DNA of 64,000 bases from Algoriphagus formosus (lineage in GTDB: Bacteria > Bacteroidota > Bacteroidia > Cytophagales > Cyclobacteriaceae): positions 62,001 to 126,000 of the forward strand of contig NZ_NIUC01000001.1 of NCBI RefSeq assembly GCF_002807035.1. The letters are read 5' to 3'. Below the pieces are notes generated by a model. The model saw only the letters and a list, made by a program, of their open reading frames with translations, did no database searches and was not told the origin of the DNA. The position numbers and the translations under genes are program-made. Shown here piece by piece: positions 8,800 through 19,010 of the stretch; within the stretch, counting starts at the first letter, position 1; each line of letters opens with the position of its first letter.

Positions 8800-9915
8800 A
8801 TGAATAAAAAGATGATGACAGGACTCTGGATTCTAAGTGTGTTTGCGCTTTTCTCCTGTGGAGAATCAGAGTCGCAAAATGATGGAAAAGTAGAAATCAG
8901 CGGTAAAATCATAAATGCTCCAAGTGGGCAGGTGGTTTTATCCCAATTTACGGATAGCCGTCCCAAGGTATTGGACACGCTTGAGTTGAATGCTGATGGA
9001 GAGTTTTCCTATGAACTGGAGGTAGAATCTCCGACTTTCTATGATTTAAATCTCTATGGGCAGCGATCCGTCCGCCTGGCTTTGCTAGACGAAGATGTAG
9101 AAGTCAATTATGATTTCAATCAGCCAGAGGCAATTGAGATTTTGGGATCGAAGGATTCCCAAGAAATGCTCAAATTGGAAACATTGATGAATCAATATCA
9201 AAGTGATGTCAATGCGCTTAATGAGGCTTATTACGAAGCCATGAGCAATAAGAATACTGAGCAAATCAAGGATATTCAAATGAAGGCTCTTGAGCTTGAG
9301 GCTAATCAAGCGGAGCGGGTTAAGGAAACTATTACCAGTATGGGTGATAGTTTTGCTGCGCTTGCAGCCATTGGTCTTCTCAATCCTAAAAATGACTTTC
9401 CTTTTCTAGACGAACTCATCCAGCGATTGGATCAGAAATATCCGGGAACAATAACGATTATCCAGTTGAAGCAGCAACTCGAAGAACTTCGCGCTTTGGC
9501 GATTGGTGCTGAGGCTCCTGATATCGCGCTGCCAAATCCAGATGGAGAAATCAAAAAACTTTCTGATTTAAGAGGTAAATATGTTTTGATTGACTTTTGG
9601 GCTGCATGGTGCAAGCCTTGCCGGGAAGAAAACCCAAATGTGGTCCGACTTTACAATAAATATAATGATAAGGGCTTTGAGGTTTTTGGCGTATCTCTTG
9701 ATCGTGAACGCGATGCCTGGGTAAAAGCCATTGCTGATGACGAACTCGCTTGGACTCAAGTTTCTGACCTCAAATACTTCAATTCTGCTGCTGCTGAACT
9801 GTATCAGATTCAGGCAATTCCAGCTACTTACATGGTAGATCCAGAAGGAAAAATTATCGCCAAAGACTTGAGAGGTCCTAGTTTGGAGAGAAAACTAGAA
9901 GAGTTATTTGATTAA
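8800..9915 (+). CDS. TlpA-like thiol-disulfide lipoprotein with DUF4369 domain
   Basis: This 371-residue protein has a lipoprotein signal ending LFSC (Cys20). A DUF4369-like beta domain follows at about 30-125, then a helical linker, then a thioredoxin-like/redoxin domain (about 235-371) with the redox motif WCKPC (Cys271 and Cys274) and the cis-Pro context AIPATY. It should act in the cell envelope as a thiol reductase or disulfide exchanger, perhaps in cytochrome or periplasmic protein maturation; the exact partner is unknown. It starts 1 bp after gatB, so it is translationally close to it. Such DUF4369-TlpA fusions are common in Bacteroidota. Confidence 0.9.
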   Translation: MNKKMMTGLWILSVFALFSCGESESQNDGKVEISGKIINAPSGQVVLSQFTDSRPKVLDTLELNADGEFSYELEVESPTFYDLNLYGQRSVRLALLDEDVEVNYDFNQPEAIEILGSKDSQEMLKLETLMNQYQSDVNALNEAYYEAMSNKNTEQIKDIQMKALELEANQAERVKETITSMGDSFAALAAIGLLNPKNDFPFLDELIQRLDQKYPGTITIIQLKQQLEELRALAIGAEAPDIALPNPDGEIKKLSDLRGKYVLIDFWAAWCKPCREENPNVVRLYNKYNDKGFEVFGVSLDRERDAWVKAIADDELAWTQVSDLKYFNSAAAELYQIQAIPATYMVDPEGKIIAKDLRGPSLERKLEELFD

Positions 9916-9960
9916 ATTTTGATTTCAAAATAAGGGATCGAATTGTATTGATTTCCATAA

Positions 9961-9995
9961 AAAAAGAGGCTGTTTCATCGAAACAGCCTCTTTTT
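9961..9995. terminator. Strong bidirectional terminator
   Basis: A perfect 15-bp inverted repeat (AAAAAGAGGCTGTTT, 9961-9975, and its complement at 9981-9995) flanks a 5-nt loop, with A and T runs on either side. It ends the alaS-gatB-tlpA unit on the plus strand and the TonB receptor/lipoprotein unit on the minus strand. Confidence 0.93.
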
Positions 9996-10014
9996 ATGGA
10001 CTTTTTTGTCTTGA

Positions 10015-10617
10015 TTAGTTAAGAATCAATGGGTAGATGATGTCCAAATCAGACTCGCCACCAGCCTGTATAAAGTTCTCAAAGCTAGGGCTGTCAGCAC
10101 CAGGGAAGTTCTTATCCAAATCGTGACGCAATACAACTCGCATCTGAGCATTGTTGAAAGAAGGAGTAGCATCAACAGTAACGATACCACGGACTCCAAT
10201 CAATTCTCCTGACTCATCATCATACACATAGCTTAGAGGAGCAGCTCCGCCTACGAAGGCTGAACCAATGAAGTAGAATTGGTGCTCATCAGCTTCTTCA
10301 AGAATTTCCTCAGTGATGTCTTCATTTTCGATACTGTTAAAGACCTCAATTTCCATACGGTAAGTCTTTCCAGCTTCTAGCTCAACAGTTTCAATAATTG
10401 GAGCACCTCCAACTTCGATTCCTTCAGGATCAGCTGCTGTAAATGTAAAAGTCAAGCCAACTGGATTGCCAGCACCATCTAACTCCGTAAACGCTAGCGT
10501 CACATCAGTAATTACTTCTCCTTCATTCTCAATCACAGGATCTTCACTGTCGCAGGAAGCAAAAGCAAAAAGCCCCACAAATAGTAGATAGAGAGGTAGT
10601 TTTTGTAGATTTTTCAT
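10015..10617 (-). CDS. Lipoprotein partner of the TonB receptor
   Basis: This 200-residue protein has a lipoprotein signal (FAFASC) followed by an acidic tether and a beta-rich domain. Its pattern, EGEVITDVTLAFT, then DITEEILEEADEHQFYF, then VVLRHDLDKN and a GGESDLDI ending, matches a Bacteroidota lipoprotein family often annotated as type 1 periplasmic-binding-fold superfamily; I know no proven function. It lies 14 bp after the TonB receptor gene and should be its surface or periplasmic partner. Acidic and His residues near ADEHQ could bind a metal (inference). Confidence 0.8.
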   Translation of the reverse strand: MKNLQKLPLYLLFVGLFAFASCDSEDPVIENEGEVITDVTLAFTELDGAGNPVGLTFTFTAADPEGIEVGGAPIIETVELEAGKTYRMEIEVFNSIENEDITEEILEEADEHQFYFIGSAFVGGAAPLSYVYDDESGELIGVRGIVTVDATPSFNNAQMRVVLRHDLDKNFPGADSPSFENFIQAGGESDLDIIYPLILN

Positions 10618-10631
10618 GGTTTGTTTTTTGT

Positions 10632-12938
10632 TTAGAATTGATAGTTGATTTTGATTAATAAATTTCTTCCCATATCCGCGGTGAAGTAGCGGAAACGGTT
10701 CATGTATTCTTTGAATTCTGTATTGAAAATATTTTGAACTTGAAGCCCTAGGTTTAATCGATTTCCTTGAAAAGGCAATTCGTACCGGTAACCCACATTG
10801 AAAAGCGCGTAGCCAGGAGGAGCTGGGGCCAAATCAAAGACTGGCTCTCGTTTTTGCCTAGCAACCAACATATTGGATAGATTAAAGTGATGTGTTTTAG
10901 AACCTCTATCCAGTTGATAGCTTAGTCCCCAATCCATTCTGTCAGAAGGAATGAATGGGAAAAACTCATCGGTTTCTGTATTTCTGGCCCGGATGATGGA
11001 ACCTTTTGCATAGGCCTGAAGACTTTCTGTCAATTCATAGCTTCCAGAAAAATCTACGCCCCAGAAAAAGGCATTGGCTTGAAGGTATTCGTAGACATTA
11101 AAGGTCCCACGAAGACTTACAAACGTCTCTCCGGTTGGATTGAGGTAGATATAATCTCGGATCTGATTGGCATAGACAGTCAATTCTCCAGTGGATTTTT
11201 TACCTTCAAACTCAAGCGAGTTTACCCATTTCAAACTTTTTTCCGAGTCCAGATCAGCATCTCCAATTTCTACAGCTGCAGCCCCATGGTGAAGTCCCTG
11301 TGAAAAGAGCTCATTCACATTTGGTGGCCTCCAAGCTGATCCAAGATTGGATCGAAAAGCCAAATTGGGGTTTATTTGATAATAGGTGCCAAAAAAGGCT
11401 GTGAAGTTATTGTACTGTAAATCAGCTTCTTCCAACTCACTGCCAATAAATCTTGCCGTGCTGACCGTACGGTAGTCATATCTCAGCCCACCTTCCAGTT
11501 CCAATGGACCTTTGGAATACTTCTCTATCAAATATAGACCAGCATTGAGCATGTCATAATTAGGAATCAATGGTGTGACTCCTGTTCCAGGAACATTGGA
11601 ATTGGCCTGTTGGATAATATTGATTCCCCAAGTACCGCTTAAGGCATTTTCATGGGTATGGTCCACAAATAGATCGAGCGTATTGGTGAAAAGCTCTAAG
11701 TCCAAGCTTGCCCTTTCATTCAAATCACCTCTTCTCCTGTCATACTCTTGACGTTGGTTCAGCTGAAAACCATACTGAAGATTCGCTTTCCATTTGCTGT
11801 TTAGGTGATAGTGTGTTTTGAGTTTGGCTAGGTGATGCTGCACAACCTGCTTTGGGTTGTTGATTTCGTATGTGAAATCCGGATTTGTAAAAGGTCTGCC
11901 ATTGGCGATGATTTCTACTAGGTCTGAGAGGTTACCCGTATGTGCGTCTCTTAAAATTCCCAATTCGGTATTGAAATAAGAATAATAAAGCTCTGCACCT
12001 AGTTTGGAATTTGAATATCCTGTAGCACCGGAAAAGTTTATTTCACTCATACCGGTATTCCCCTGAAAATATTCAGGAGATCGTACATTTCCAGCTCTTT
12101 TGACTGAACCCTGAACTCGATATCCGAGACCTTTGACTTTCTCAGATCCGCCAGTATGGCTAAGAGACAAATTCCCCATTCGGCCATTGGTCCCTCCAAC
12201 AAGGTATAGGTCTGTTTTATTCTTTTTTTCTGTAGGCAGTTCACCAGGGTTGACCATGATTACTCCACCCATTGCTTCGGGACCAAATCGCACGGTTTCA
12301 GCACCTTTGATCACTGTAATTTCTTCCGCCAAAAATGGATCAATTTCCGGAGCATGCTCTGCTCCCCACTGCTGTCCTTCCAGTCTAATACCATTATTGA
12401 GAATCATGATTCGATTGGAATGCAAGCCATGAATCACAGGTTTTGCGATGGTGTTTCCAGTCGAAAAAGTGGTAACTCCTGCAATTCTCTTAAGACTTTC
12501 TCCTAGATTTTCCCCTCGGGCTTCCAGTAATTCAGAGCCGTAAAGGGCATTTACTGCTGTGGTTGTCTGAATTGCATCGCGGTGACCATGAACTTCCACT
12601 CCGCCCAATTCAGTGGGAAGCTCTTCCATTCGAAAGGTTTTATTGAAAGAAGAGTTAGTGAGTGTGACCTCCTCAATAATATCCTTATGTCCTAAAAACT
12701 GGATTTTAATAGTGTAATCGCCTGGGCAAAGATTTCTAAAAATGAAATTTCCTGAGTCATCGGTAATGCTTCCTGCCTTGACCTCTTCAATCCAAATATA
12801 GGCACCTGGTATGGTTTGGTTATTTTCTAAATGAATAACCTTCCCCCTTATTACCAGCTTGCAGTCTTGAGACAGGGCCTCAAACCCGCTGATAATCAAT
12901 AATAAAACCAAAATTAATCTAGCGCCTTGCAATTTCAC
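10632..12938 (-). CDS. TonB-dependent receptor
   Basis: This 768-residue outer-membrane receptor has a signal peptide (about 1-23), a carboxypeptidase-like regulatory beta-sandwich domain (about 26-105, with GKVIHLENNQTIPGAYIWI), a plug domain (about 115-225, with TVIKGAETVRFGPEAMGG) and a 22-strand-type barrel ending NLLIKINYQF. It imports a ligand across the outer membrane using TonB energy. Small size and a single small partner lipoprotein, rather than SusD, argue for a metal or cofactor rather than a glycan, but the ligand is unproven. The first codon is GTG; no ATG lies nearby. A -7 box sits 4 nt upstream, so the mRNA may be leaderless. Confidence 0.93.
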   Translation of the reverse strand: MKLQGARLILVLLLIISGFEALSQDCKLVIRGKVIHLENNQTIPGAYIWIEEVKAGSITDDSGNFIFRNLCPGDYTIKIQFLGHKDIIEEVTLTNSSFNKTFRMEELPTELGGVEVHGHRDAIQTTTAVNALYGSELLEARGENLGESLKRIAGVTTFSTGNTIAKPVIHGLHSNRIMILNNGIRLEGQQWGAEHAPEIDPFLAEEITVIKGAETVRFGPEAMGGVIMVNPGELPTEKKNKTDLYLVGGTNGRMGNLSLSHTGGSEKVKGLGYRVQGSVKRAGNVRSPEYFQGNTGMSEINFSGATGYSNSKLGAELYYSYFNTELGILRDAHTGNLSDLVEIIANGRPFTNPDFTYEINNPKQVVQHHLAKLKTHYHLNSKWKANLQYGFQLNQRQEYDRRRGDLNERASLDLELFTNTLDLFVDHTHENALSGTWGINIIQQANSNVPGTGVTPLIPNYDMLNAGLYLIEKYSKGPLELEGGLRYDYRTVSTARFIGSELEEADLQYNNFTAFFGTYYQINPNLAFRSNLGSAWRPPNVNELFSQGLHHGAAAVEIGDADLDSEKSLKWVNSLEFEGKKSTGELTVYANQIRDYIYLNPTGETFVSLRGTFNVYEYLQANAFFWGVDFSGSYELTESLQAYAKGSIIRARNTETDEFFPFIPSDRMDWGLSYQLDRGSKTHHFNLSNMLVARQKREPVFDLAPAPPGYALFNVGYRYELPFQGNRLNLGLQVQNIFNTEFKEYMNRFRYFTADMGRNLLIKINYQF

Positions 12939-12942
12939 TCTG

Positions 12943-12950
12943 CAAAAATA
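12943..12950 (-). promoter_or_regulatory. Promoter -7 box of the TonB receptor gene
   Basis: On the minus strand TATTTTTG exactly fits TAnnTTTG and ends 4 nt before the GTG start codon, which would place the transcript start at or next to the start codon. Further upstream an imperfect inverted pair, GTTTCAT and ATGAAATG, is visible between about 12955 and 12990 and could be an operator. Confidence 0.5.
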
Positions 12951-13025
12951 GTTTACATTTCATCTAATAACCAGAAAAAATGAAACAAAGTTGCAAAAAT
13001 GGATAAGCGGTAAATTACTTAGATC

Positions 13026-13901
13026 TTAGCGACTGATTTTTTCCAAATCCGACAACTTGTAATTTGGCGAGCCACCTTGTTGAGAAGCTACAAATGCACC
13101 GAGCTTGCAGGCAAATTCCAAAGTTTCCGGCATGGGTTTCTTCTCCAAATAACTTTTCACAAATCCGCTTAGAAAAGCATCTCCTGCCCCGATGGTATCC
13201 TTTACTTTCACTCGAAAGCCAGCATCTTGAAACAATTCTCCCTGATGAAAAACCATAGCCCCTTTTGATCCTAAAGTGATACAGATGGTTTTGACAGGAA
13301 AGTGATGGCTCATAAACTGGCAAATACTTTCAGGATTGGGCTTGATATCGAAATAATCCTCAAAGGCAACCAGTTCATCTTCATTGATCTTGAGCACCTC
13401 TGTCATTCCCAAAAGCTTTTCAATTACTTCAAAGTCATAGTAAGGAGGCCTCAGGTTTGCATCGAAGATTCTCAGTTTGGCATATGGTAGCAATTCGAGG
13501 AGAGTTTGAAGGCTTTGGGAATGTCTCACTCCCAAGGTTCCGAATACGAGTGCATCGGATGATTTGACGGATTCTTTCAGCGTGTCTGAATTCTTCACAA
13601 AATCCCAAGCTGCAGGAGAGAGGATGTCATATTTGACGTTTTCTATATCCTTATTGTCCACTATGACTCTTGAGGTAGGATATTCATTTATTTGGATCAA
13701 GTCATCCGCTGCACCAAAGCTTCGGTAATGGTTCAGAAGCTTTTCACCCAAGATGTCTTTACCTACAGCCGAAATCAAGTGACTATCAAATCCCAAATGA
13801 TGCAAGTGCAAGGCTACATTCATAGATGCGCCTCCGGGGACATCTCCCTCTGGAAGACAATCCCAGAGCATTTCCCCAAAAACAAGGACTTTATGCGACA
13901 T
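13026..13901 (-). CDS. PfkB-family sugar kinase (fructokinase-like)
   Basis: This 291-residue cytoplasmic kinase has both PfkB signatures: the N-terminal sugar-binding GGASMNVALHLHHLG and the C-terminal DTIGAGDAFLSGF with the catalytic Asp of GAGD. The opening VFGEMLWDCLPEG is typical of fructokinases, so ATP-dependent phosphorylation of fructose or a related sugar is the best guess. Its start codon overlaps the end of the upstream sugar porter gene by 11 bp, so uptake and phosphorylation are co-expressed. There is no glycoside hydrolase in the cluster to reveal the sugar source. Confidence 0.9.
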   Translation of the reverse strand: MSHKVLVFGEMLWDCLPEGDVPGGASMNVALHLHHLGFDSHLISAVGKDILGEKLLNHYRSFGAADDLIQINEYPTSRVIVDNKDIENVKYDILSPAAWDFVKNSDTLKESVKSSDALVFGTLGVRHSQSLQTLLELLPYAKLRIFDANLRPPYYDFEVIEKLLGMTEVLKINEDELVAFEDYFDIKPNPESICQFMSHHFPVKTICITLGSKGAMVFHQGELFQDAGFRVKVKDTIGAGDAFLSGFVKSYLEKKPMPETLEFACKLGAFVASQQGGSPNYKLSDLEKISR

Positions 13902-15237
13902 AGTCTTTATGTAAATCTTTTTGAATCTCTTCCAAGGAACGACCCTTGGTTTCTGGCATTTTAAATCTCACCCAAAGTAGCTGCAAAAACATCATGAAAG
14001 CAAAAAAGCTAAAAATATAGCCCGGACCGTAGGCATTGGCGAAGAAGGGAAATACATTGGCAATCACAGCTGCTAAAATCCAATGCGTGAAAGAACCTAA
14101 AGATTGGCCATAGGCTCGAAGTTCATTCGGAAACATTTCAGAAATAAAGACCCAAATCACCGATCCTTGACCAATTGCATGCGATAGAATAAATCCGAAA
14201 ACAAAGATGGGCAACCAAATGGTGGGAATTCCAGGGCCAAGGAAGTTGTATGCCATCAGGCTCAATGAAATCAGATAACCAAAGGAACCGATGTACATTA
14301 AAATCTTTCTACCTAATCGATCGATTAAGTAGAGCCCTAAAAAGGTGCCGAGTAGATTGACTACTCCGATCCCAATGGTCGAAATCAAAGCTGATTCAGT
14401 GGATATTCCAGCCATTTCAAATATTCTCGGGGCAAAGTAAATGATGGCATTGATCCCGGAGACTTGATTGAAGAAGGCGATTAAAACGGCTAAAAAGGTA
14501 CTGGCGAGATATTTTTTATTGAAGAGCGTAGCAAAACCAGTAGCAGATTTTTCTTGCTTTTCCTCTTCGATAGCCTGACGGATGGCAGCTTCTACTCCTT
14601 CGGGGTCTGTACGTTGTAAAATAGTCCTTGCCTCTTCCTGGGCATTGCGCTTGGCGATCAACCAGCGTGGGCTTTCCGGGATTCGGAAAATCATAACACT
14701 GTAAATCAATGCTGGAATAGCTTCAACTCCCAACATCCAGCGCCAATCCTCGGGGAGTTCGGCTGTTCCGATCAAAAAGTTTGATAAATAGGCCACTACT
14801 ATACCGAATACAATATTAAACTGATAGAGTGCGACTAATAATCCCCGGTTTTTGGCAGGAGCTATTTCAGAAATATACATGGGCGCCACGACAGATGAGG
14901 CTCCGACACCCAATCCACCCAAGAATCGGAAAAGGGTAAAGCTTTCCACATTCCAAGCCATAGCCGAACCAAAGGCAGAAATAAAGTAGAATAGGCCGAT
15001 CCAAAGCAGGGATTTTTTGCGGCCAAAGCGATCTGCAGGAATTCCTCCGAAAAGCGCTCCGATTACCGTTCCATATAGGGCGGAAGCGATAGCTAGGCCG
15101 TGAACCCAATCGCTGAGTTGCCAAATCTCCTGAATGGCCCGTTCACCTCCCGAAATGACAGCCGTATCAAAGCCAAATAAGAATCCACCCAAAGCCGCAG
15201 TGATGGAAATGAAAAAGACGTATCGGTTGGAATTCAT
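13891..15237 (-). CDS. MFS sugar porter
   Basis: This 448-residue inner-membrane protein has 12 predicted membrane segments and the sugar-porter signatures: DRFGRK after segment 2, RFLGGLGVGASSVVAPMYISE, PESPRWL before the central loop, DRLGRK in the second half and PETKGRSLEE at the C-terminus. It probably brings a monosaccharide into the cell by proton symport. It is followed, with an 11-bp overlap, by a fructokinase-like gene, so the substrate is likely a hexose such as fructose. It is the first gene of this operon. Confidence 0.95.
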   Translation of the reverse strand: MNSNRYVFFISITAALGGFLFGFDTAVISGGERAIQEIWQLSDWVHGLAIASALYGTVIGALFGGIPADRFGRKKSLLWIGLFYFISAFGSAMAWNVESFTLFRFLGGLGVGASSVVAPMYISEIAPAKNRGLLVALYQFNIVFGIVVAYLSNFLIGTAELPEDWRWMLGVEAIPALIYSVMIFRIPESPRWLIAKRNAQEEARTILQRTDPEGVEAAIRQAIEEEKQEKSATGFATLFNKKYLASTFLAVLIAFFNQVSGINAIIYFAPRIFEMAGISTESALISTIGIGVVNLLGTFLGLYLIDRLGRKILMYIGSFGYLISLSLMAYNFLGPGIPTIWLPIFVFGFILSHAIGQGSVIWVFISEMFPNELRAYGQSLGSFTHWILAAVIANVFPFFANAYGPGYIFSFFAFMMFLQLLWVRFKMPETKGRSLEEIQKDLHKDYVA

Positions 15238-15581
15238 GGTGATTTATGGAAATGGAATCCACGAAACTAATGAGAAGCCTCTTATTTCAAAATCCATCGA
15301 AAAAATATGTTGTAATTCGATCTTGTCAAAAGGAAATTTGGATAGGTCTAAAAGAAGGAAATAATATTTGATTTAAAATTTTATTAAGAAAAATTAAAGC
15401 AATTAGCGTTTATTCGCTGTATTTCTAAAAACATCTTTAGAATTCAGAATTTTATTTTGTAAGTCAAATAATCATGCTGTAGAAGCTCCATCAAATTCCT
15501 TATATTCGCAGACGTAAAAAAGGCTTTCTAATCCAACCTTTTTCCAGGTTTAGGGAGTTTTGATACTATAAACCCAAATTC
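15238..15581. other. Divergent promoter region, sugar operon / icmF
   Basis: These 344 bases contain no convincing ORF. Besides the minus-strand promoters listed separately, the plus strand has TATATTCG at 15501-15508, a 7-of-8 match to the -7 consensus, 73 bases before icmF. No cobalamin riboswitch features were recognised ahead of the B12-dependent icmF. Confidence 0.4.
15262..15330 (-). promoter_or_regulatory. Two overlapping candidate promoters for the sugar operon
   Basis: On the minus strand, TTTG (15327-15330), 19 nt, then TATTTTTT (15300-15307) forms one promoter. TTTG (15288-15291), 18 nt, then TAGTTTCG (15262-15269) forms a second, closer to the start at 15237. Both are near-consensus Bacteroidota promoters. 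Confidence 0.5.
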
Positions 15582-18500
15582 ATGTCAGCAACTACCGAAA
15601 TCTACAAACCAAAGAATCATATCCGAATTGTAACGGCTGCTTCACTTTTTGATGGGCATGATGCTGCGATCAATATCATGCGTCGCATCATTCAGTCTAC
15701 AGGTTGTGAGGTTATCCATTTAGGGCATAATCGCTCCGTTCAAGAGATCGTAGAATGTGCCATACAAGAGGATGTTCAAGCTATAGCCATTACCTCTTAT
15801 CAAGGTGGGCATACGGAGTTTTTTAAGTACATGTATGATCTCCTTCAGGAAAAGGGAGCTGGGCATATCAAGCTTTTTGGAGGGGGAGGAGGAACCATCC
15901 TTCCTGAGGAAATCAAGGAATTGCATGAGTATGGGATTTGTAGAATCTATTCTCCGGATGATGGTCGTGCCATGGGTCTTCAGGGGATGATCAATGACTT
16001 GGTCAAGAAATGCGATTTTCCGATTGGGGATGAAATTTCTGAAGGTTTTGACTTGAAAGCCTCTGAAAAATCCCACGTAGCCAGAGCAATATCTGCTTTT
16101 GAAAATTTCCCTGAGAATGCCTCCAAACTACTTGAGCGGATTCGAAAGACAAGCGAATTGAGTAAAACTCCTGTTTTGGGAATTACCGGTACCGGTGGAG
16201 CAGGGAAATCCTCATTGGTAGATGAATTGGTTCGAAGGTTTTTAATTGATTTTGAGGATAAAACACTGGCAATCATTTCTGTAGACCCCTCAAAACGAAA
16301 AACTGGTGGAGCGCTACTAGGTGACCGGATTCGAATGAATTCCATCAATCACCCACGAGTTTTTATGAGATCTTTGGCTACTCGACAGTCCAATTTGGCA
16401 CTTTCAAAGTATGTCCAAGATGCGGTAGATACAGTGAAAGCAGCTGGGTTTGATTTAGTCATTTTGGAGACCTCAGGAATCGGCCAGTCGGATACAGAAA
16501 TCATTGAACACTCTGATCTTTCTTTGTATGTAATGACTCCAGAATACGGTGCAGCATCTCAGTTGGAGAAGATCGACATGTTGGATTTCGCTGATGTGAT
16601 TGCCTTGAATAAGTTTGACAAACGAGGCGCACTCGATGCGATTCGCGATGTCAAAAAACAATACAAGCGAAATCATAACCTTTGGGAAACTCCCGAAGAA
16701 GAAATCCCAGTATTTGGCACCATTGCCTCTCAATTCAATGATCCCGGAATGAATCAGCTATATCGGGCGATCGTGGGACGGATCAATGAGAAATTTGGAG
16801 GCTTAGAAAGTAGTTTTGAATTGACTGCCGGTCAAAGTGAAAAGATATATATCATTCCTCCTGCTAGAACGCGCTATCTGAGTGAAATCACGGAAAATAA
16901 CCGTAATTATGATTCGTGGGTAGAAGAGCAAAAGGAGGTAGCACAGAAGCTTTATTCCATTCAGAAATCAATGGATGCCATTCGGGAAACCAAGTTGGAT
17001 GACAAGGATAGGCTATTGAAAGAATTGCAGGAGGTCTATGAACGAGTTGAGTTAGAGCTTGACCCAAAAAATAAAAAATGGTTGGAAGAATGGCAGGCTG
17101 AGGCAGAGCGCTACCGGGATGACTATTATGTCTTCAAAGTGCGAGATAAAGAGATTAAAATTAAGACTTATCATACCTCTTTGTCAGAGTCCCGGATTCC
17201 AAAAGTTTCTCTTCCAAAATATGAAGCATGGGGTGAGCTGCTCAAGTGGGGACTTCGGGAGAATGTTCCAGGAAAGTTTCCTTACACCGCTGGAGTTTTC
17301 CCTTTCAAGCGAGAGGGAGAAGATCCCACACGAATGTTTGCCGGTGAGGGTGGACCCGAGCGTACCAACAAGCGCTTTCATTATGTCTCCAAAGACATGC
17401 CTGCTAAGCGTCTTTCTACGGCTTTCGATTCGGTAACTTTGTATGGGGAGGATCCTGATTATCGACCTGATATCTACGGAAAGATCGGTAATTCAGGAGT
17501 TAATGTTTGTTGCCTAGATGATGCCAAGAAATTGTATTCGGGCTTCAATCTAGTAGATCCCATGACTTCCGTATCCATGACCATCAATGGACCTGCTGCT
17601 ACGATGACAGCATTTTTTATGAATGCGGCAATTGATCAGCAGTGCGAAGTCTATATTAAAGCAAATGGTCTGGAAGAGGAGGTAGAAGCTAAAATCAATC
17701 AGATTTACGAAGAAAAAGGTTTGCTCCGGCCAAAATATAATGCTTCAGTTCCGGCAGGAAATGATGGCTTAGGCTTGATGCTTTTGGGAGTAACGGGTGA
17801 CCAAGTTCTTCCTGCTGAAGTGTATGCTAAAATAAAAGCAGACACTATTTCAAAGGTTCGAGGAACTGTTCAAGCAGACATCCTAAAAGAAGATCAGGCT
17901 CAAAATACCTGTATTTTCTCCACTGAGTTTTCACTTCGATTGATGGGGGATGTGCAGCAATATTTCATCGATCATAAGATCCGAAACTTCTATTCAGTCA
18001 GTATTTCTGGCTATCACATTGCGGAAGCCGGTGCCAATCCAATCACACAATTGGCGCTTACGCTTTCAAATGGTTTTACCTATGTGGAATACTATGTTTC
18101 CAGAGGTATGAATGTCAATGATTTCGCTCCAAACCTTTCATTTTTCTTTTCCAACGGAATCGATCCAGAATACGCTGTAATCGGCCGGGTAGCTCGGAGA
18201 ATTTGGGCAAAGGCGATGAAGTTGAAATATGGGGCTAATGAGCGTTCTCAAATGCTTAAATACCATATTCAGACTTCAGGTCGTTCGCTTCACGCTCAAG
18301 AAATTGATTTCAATGATATTCGGACCACGCTGCAGGCACTATATGCGATTTATGACAATTGTAACTCGCTCCACACCAATGCCTATGATGAAGCGATCAC
18401 CACACCTACAGAGGCTTCTGTCCGTCGTGCAATGGCCATTCAGTTGATTATCAATAAGGAATTGGGACTTGCTAAAAACGAGAATCCACTTCAGGGATCC

Positions 18501-18959
18501 TTTATCATCGAGGAATTGACCGACTTGGTAGAGGAGGCAGTGTATTTGGAATTTGACCGAATCACTGAGCGCGGAGGTGTCTTGGGAGCGATGGAAACCA
18601 TGTATCAGCGCGGAAAAATTCAGGAAGAAAGTATGCATTATGAAATGCTAAAGCATACAGGCGAATATCCTATCATTGGTGTAAATACATTCCTGTCCTC
18701 TGAGGGTTCTCCCACCATCGTACCAGGTGAAGTGATCAGGGCTACTAAAGAAGAAAAGGAAAGTCAAATTGCTACATTAAACAATCTTCATCAGCGAAAT
18801 GAATCAGAGGCTGAAGAGCATTTGAATGCTCTAAAAAAAGCTGCAGTGGCAAATGAAAATGTGTTCGAAAGACTGATGGAGGCAGTGAAATACTGCTCTT
18901 TGGGTCAAATCACCCAAGCACTCTATCAAGTAGGGGGGCAGTATCGAAGAAATATGTAA
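15582..18959 (+). CDS. icmF: Fused isobutyryl-CoA mutase (IcmF)
   Basis: This 1125-residue protein is the single-chain IcmF type. The B12-binding domain (about 10-145) carries DGHDAA with cobalt-ligand His26. A MeaB/ArgK-like G-protein chaperone domain (about 195-400) has the P-loop GTGGAGKSS at 203-211. A linker and then the methylmalonyl-CoA-mutase-type TIM barrel (about 560-1090) complete it. It interconverts isobutyryl-CoA and n-butyryl-CoA with adenosylcobalamin, and the GTPase part guards cofactor loading. Pivalyl-CoA mutase variants share this architecture, so the exact acyl group is not certain. The adenosyltransferase for its cofactor lies 6 kb downstream at 25299. No methylmalonyl-CoA epimerase or separate small subunit is nearby, as expected for the fused form. 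Confidence 0.95.
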   Translation: MSATTEIYKPKNHIRIVTAASLFDGHDAAINIMRRIIQSTGCEVIHLGHNRSVQEIVECAIQEDVQAIAITSYQGGHTEFFKYMYDLLQEKGAGHIKLFGGGGGTILPEEIKELHEYGICRIYSPDDGRAMGLQGMINDLVKKCDFPIGDEISEGFDLKASEKSHVARAISAFENFPENASKLLERIRKTSELSKTPVLGITGTGGAGKSSLVDELVRRFLIDFEDKTLAIISVDPSKRKTGGALLGDRIRMNSINHPRVFMRSLATRQSNLALSKYVQDAVDTVKAAGFDLVILETSGIGQSDTEIIEHSDLSLYVMTPEYGAASQLEKIDMLDFADVIALNKFDKRGALDAIRDVKKQYKRNHNLWETPEEEIPVFGTIASQFNDPGMNQLYRAIVGRINEKFGGLESSFELTAGQSEKIYIIPPARTRYLSEITENNRNYDSWVEEQKEVAQKLYSIQKSMDAIRETKLDDKDRLLKELQEVYERVELELDPKNKKWLEEWQAEAERYRDDYYVFKVRDKEIKIKTYHTSLSESRIPKVSLPKYEAWGELLKWGLRENVPGKFPYTAGVFPFKREGEDPTRMFAGEGGPERTNKRFHYVSKDMPAKRLSTAFDSVTLYGEDPDYRPDIYGKIGNSGVNVCCLDDAKKLYSGFNLVDPMTSVSMTINGPAATMTAFFMNAAIDQQCEVYIKANGLEEEVEAKINQIYEEKGLLRPKYNASVPAGNDGLGLMLLGVTGDQVLPAEVYAKIKADTISKVRGTVQADILKEDQAQNTCIFSTEFSLRLMGDVQQYFIDHKIRNFYSVSISGYHIAEAGANPITQLALTLSNGFTYVEYYVSRGMNVNDFAPNLSFFFSNGIDPEYAVIGRVARRIWAKAMKLKYGANERSQMLKYHIQTSGRSLHAQEIDFNDIRTTLQALYAIYDNCNSLHTNAYDEAITTPTEASVRRAMAIQLIINKELGLAKNENPLQGSFIIEELTDLVEEAVYLEFDRITERGGVLGAMETMYQRGKIQEESMHYEMLKHTGEYPIIGVNTFLSSEGSPTIVPGEVIRATKEEKESQIATLNNLHQRNESEAEEHLNALKKAAVANENVFERLMEAVKYCSLGQITQALYQVGGQYRRNM

Positions 18960-19010
18960 TCTTTGCACACTTAGTACTTTATCCAAAAATTAAATTCTCA
19001 AATCAAAGAT

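Noticed and set aside
15238-15581. Cobalamin riboswitch ahead of icmF
   Set aside because: No B12-box-like conserved core or long structured leader was recognisable in the 344-base spacer.
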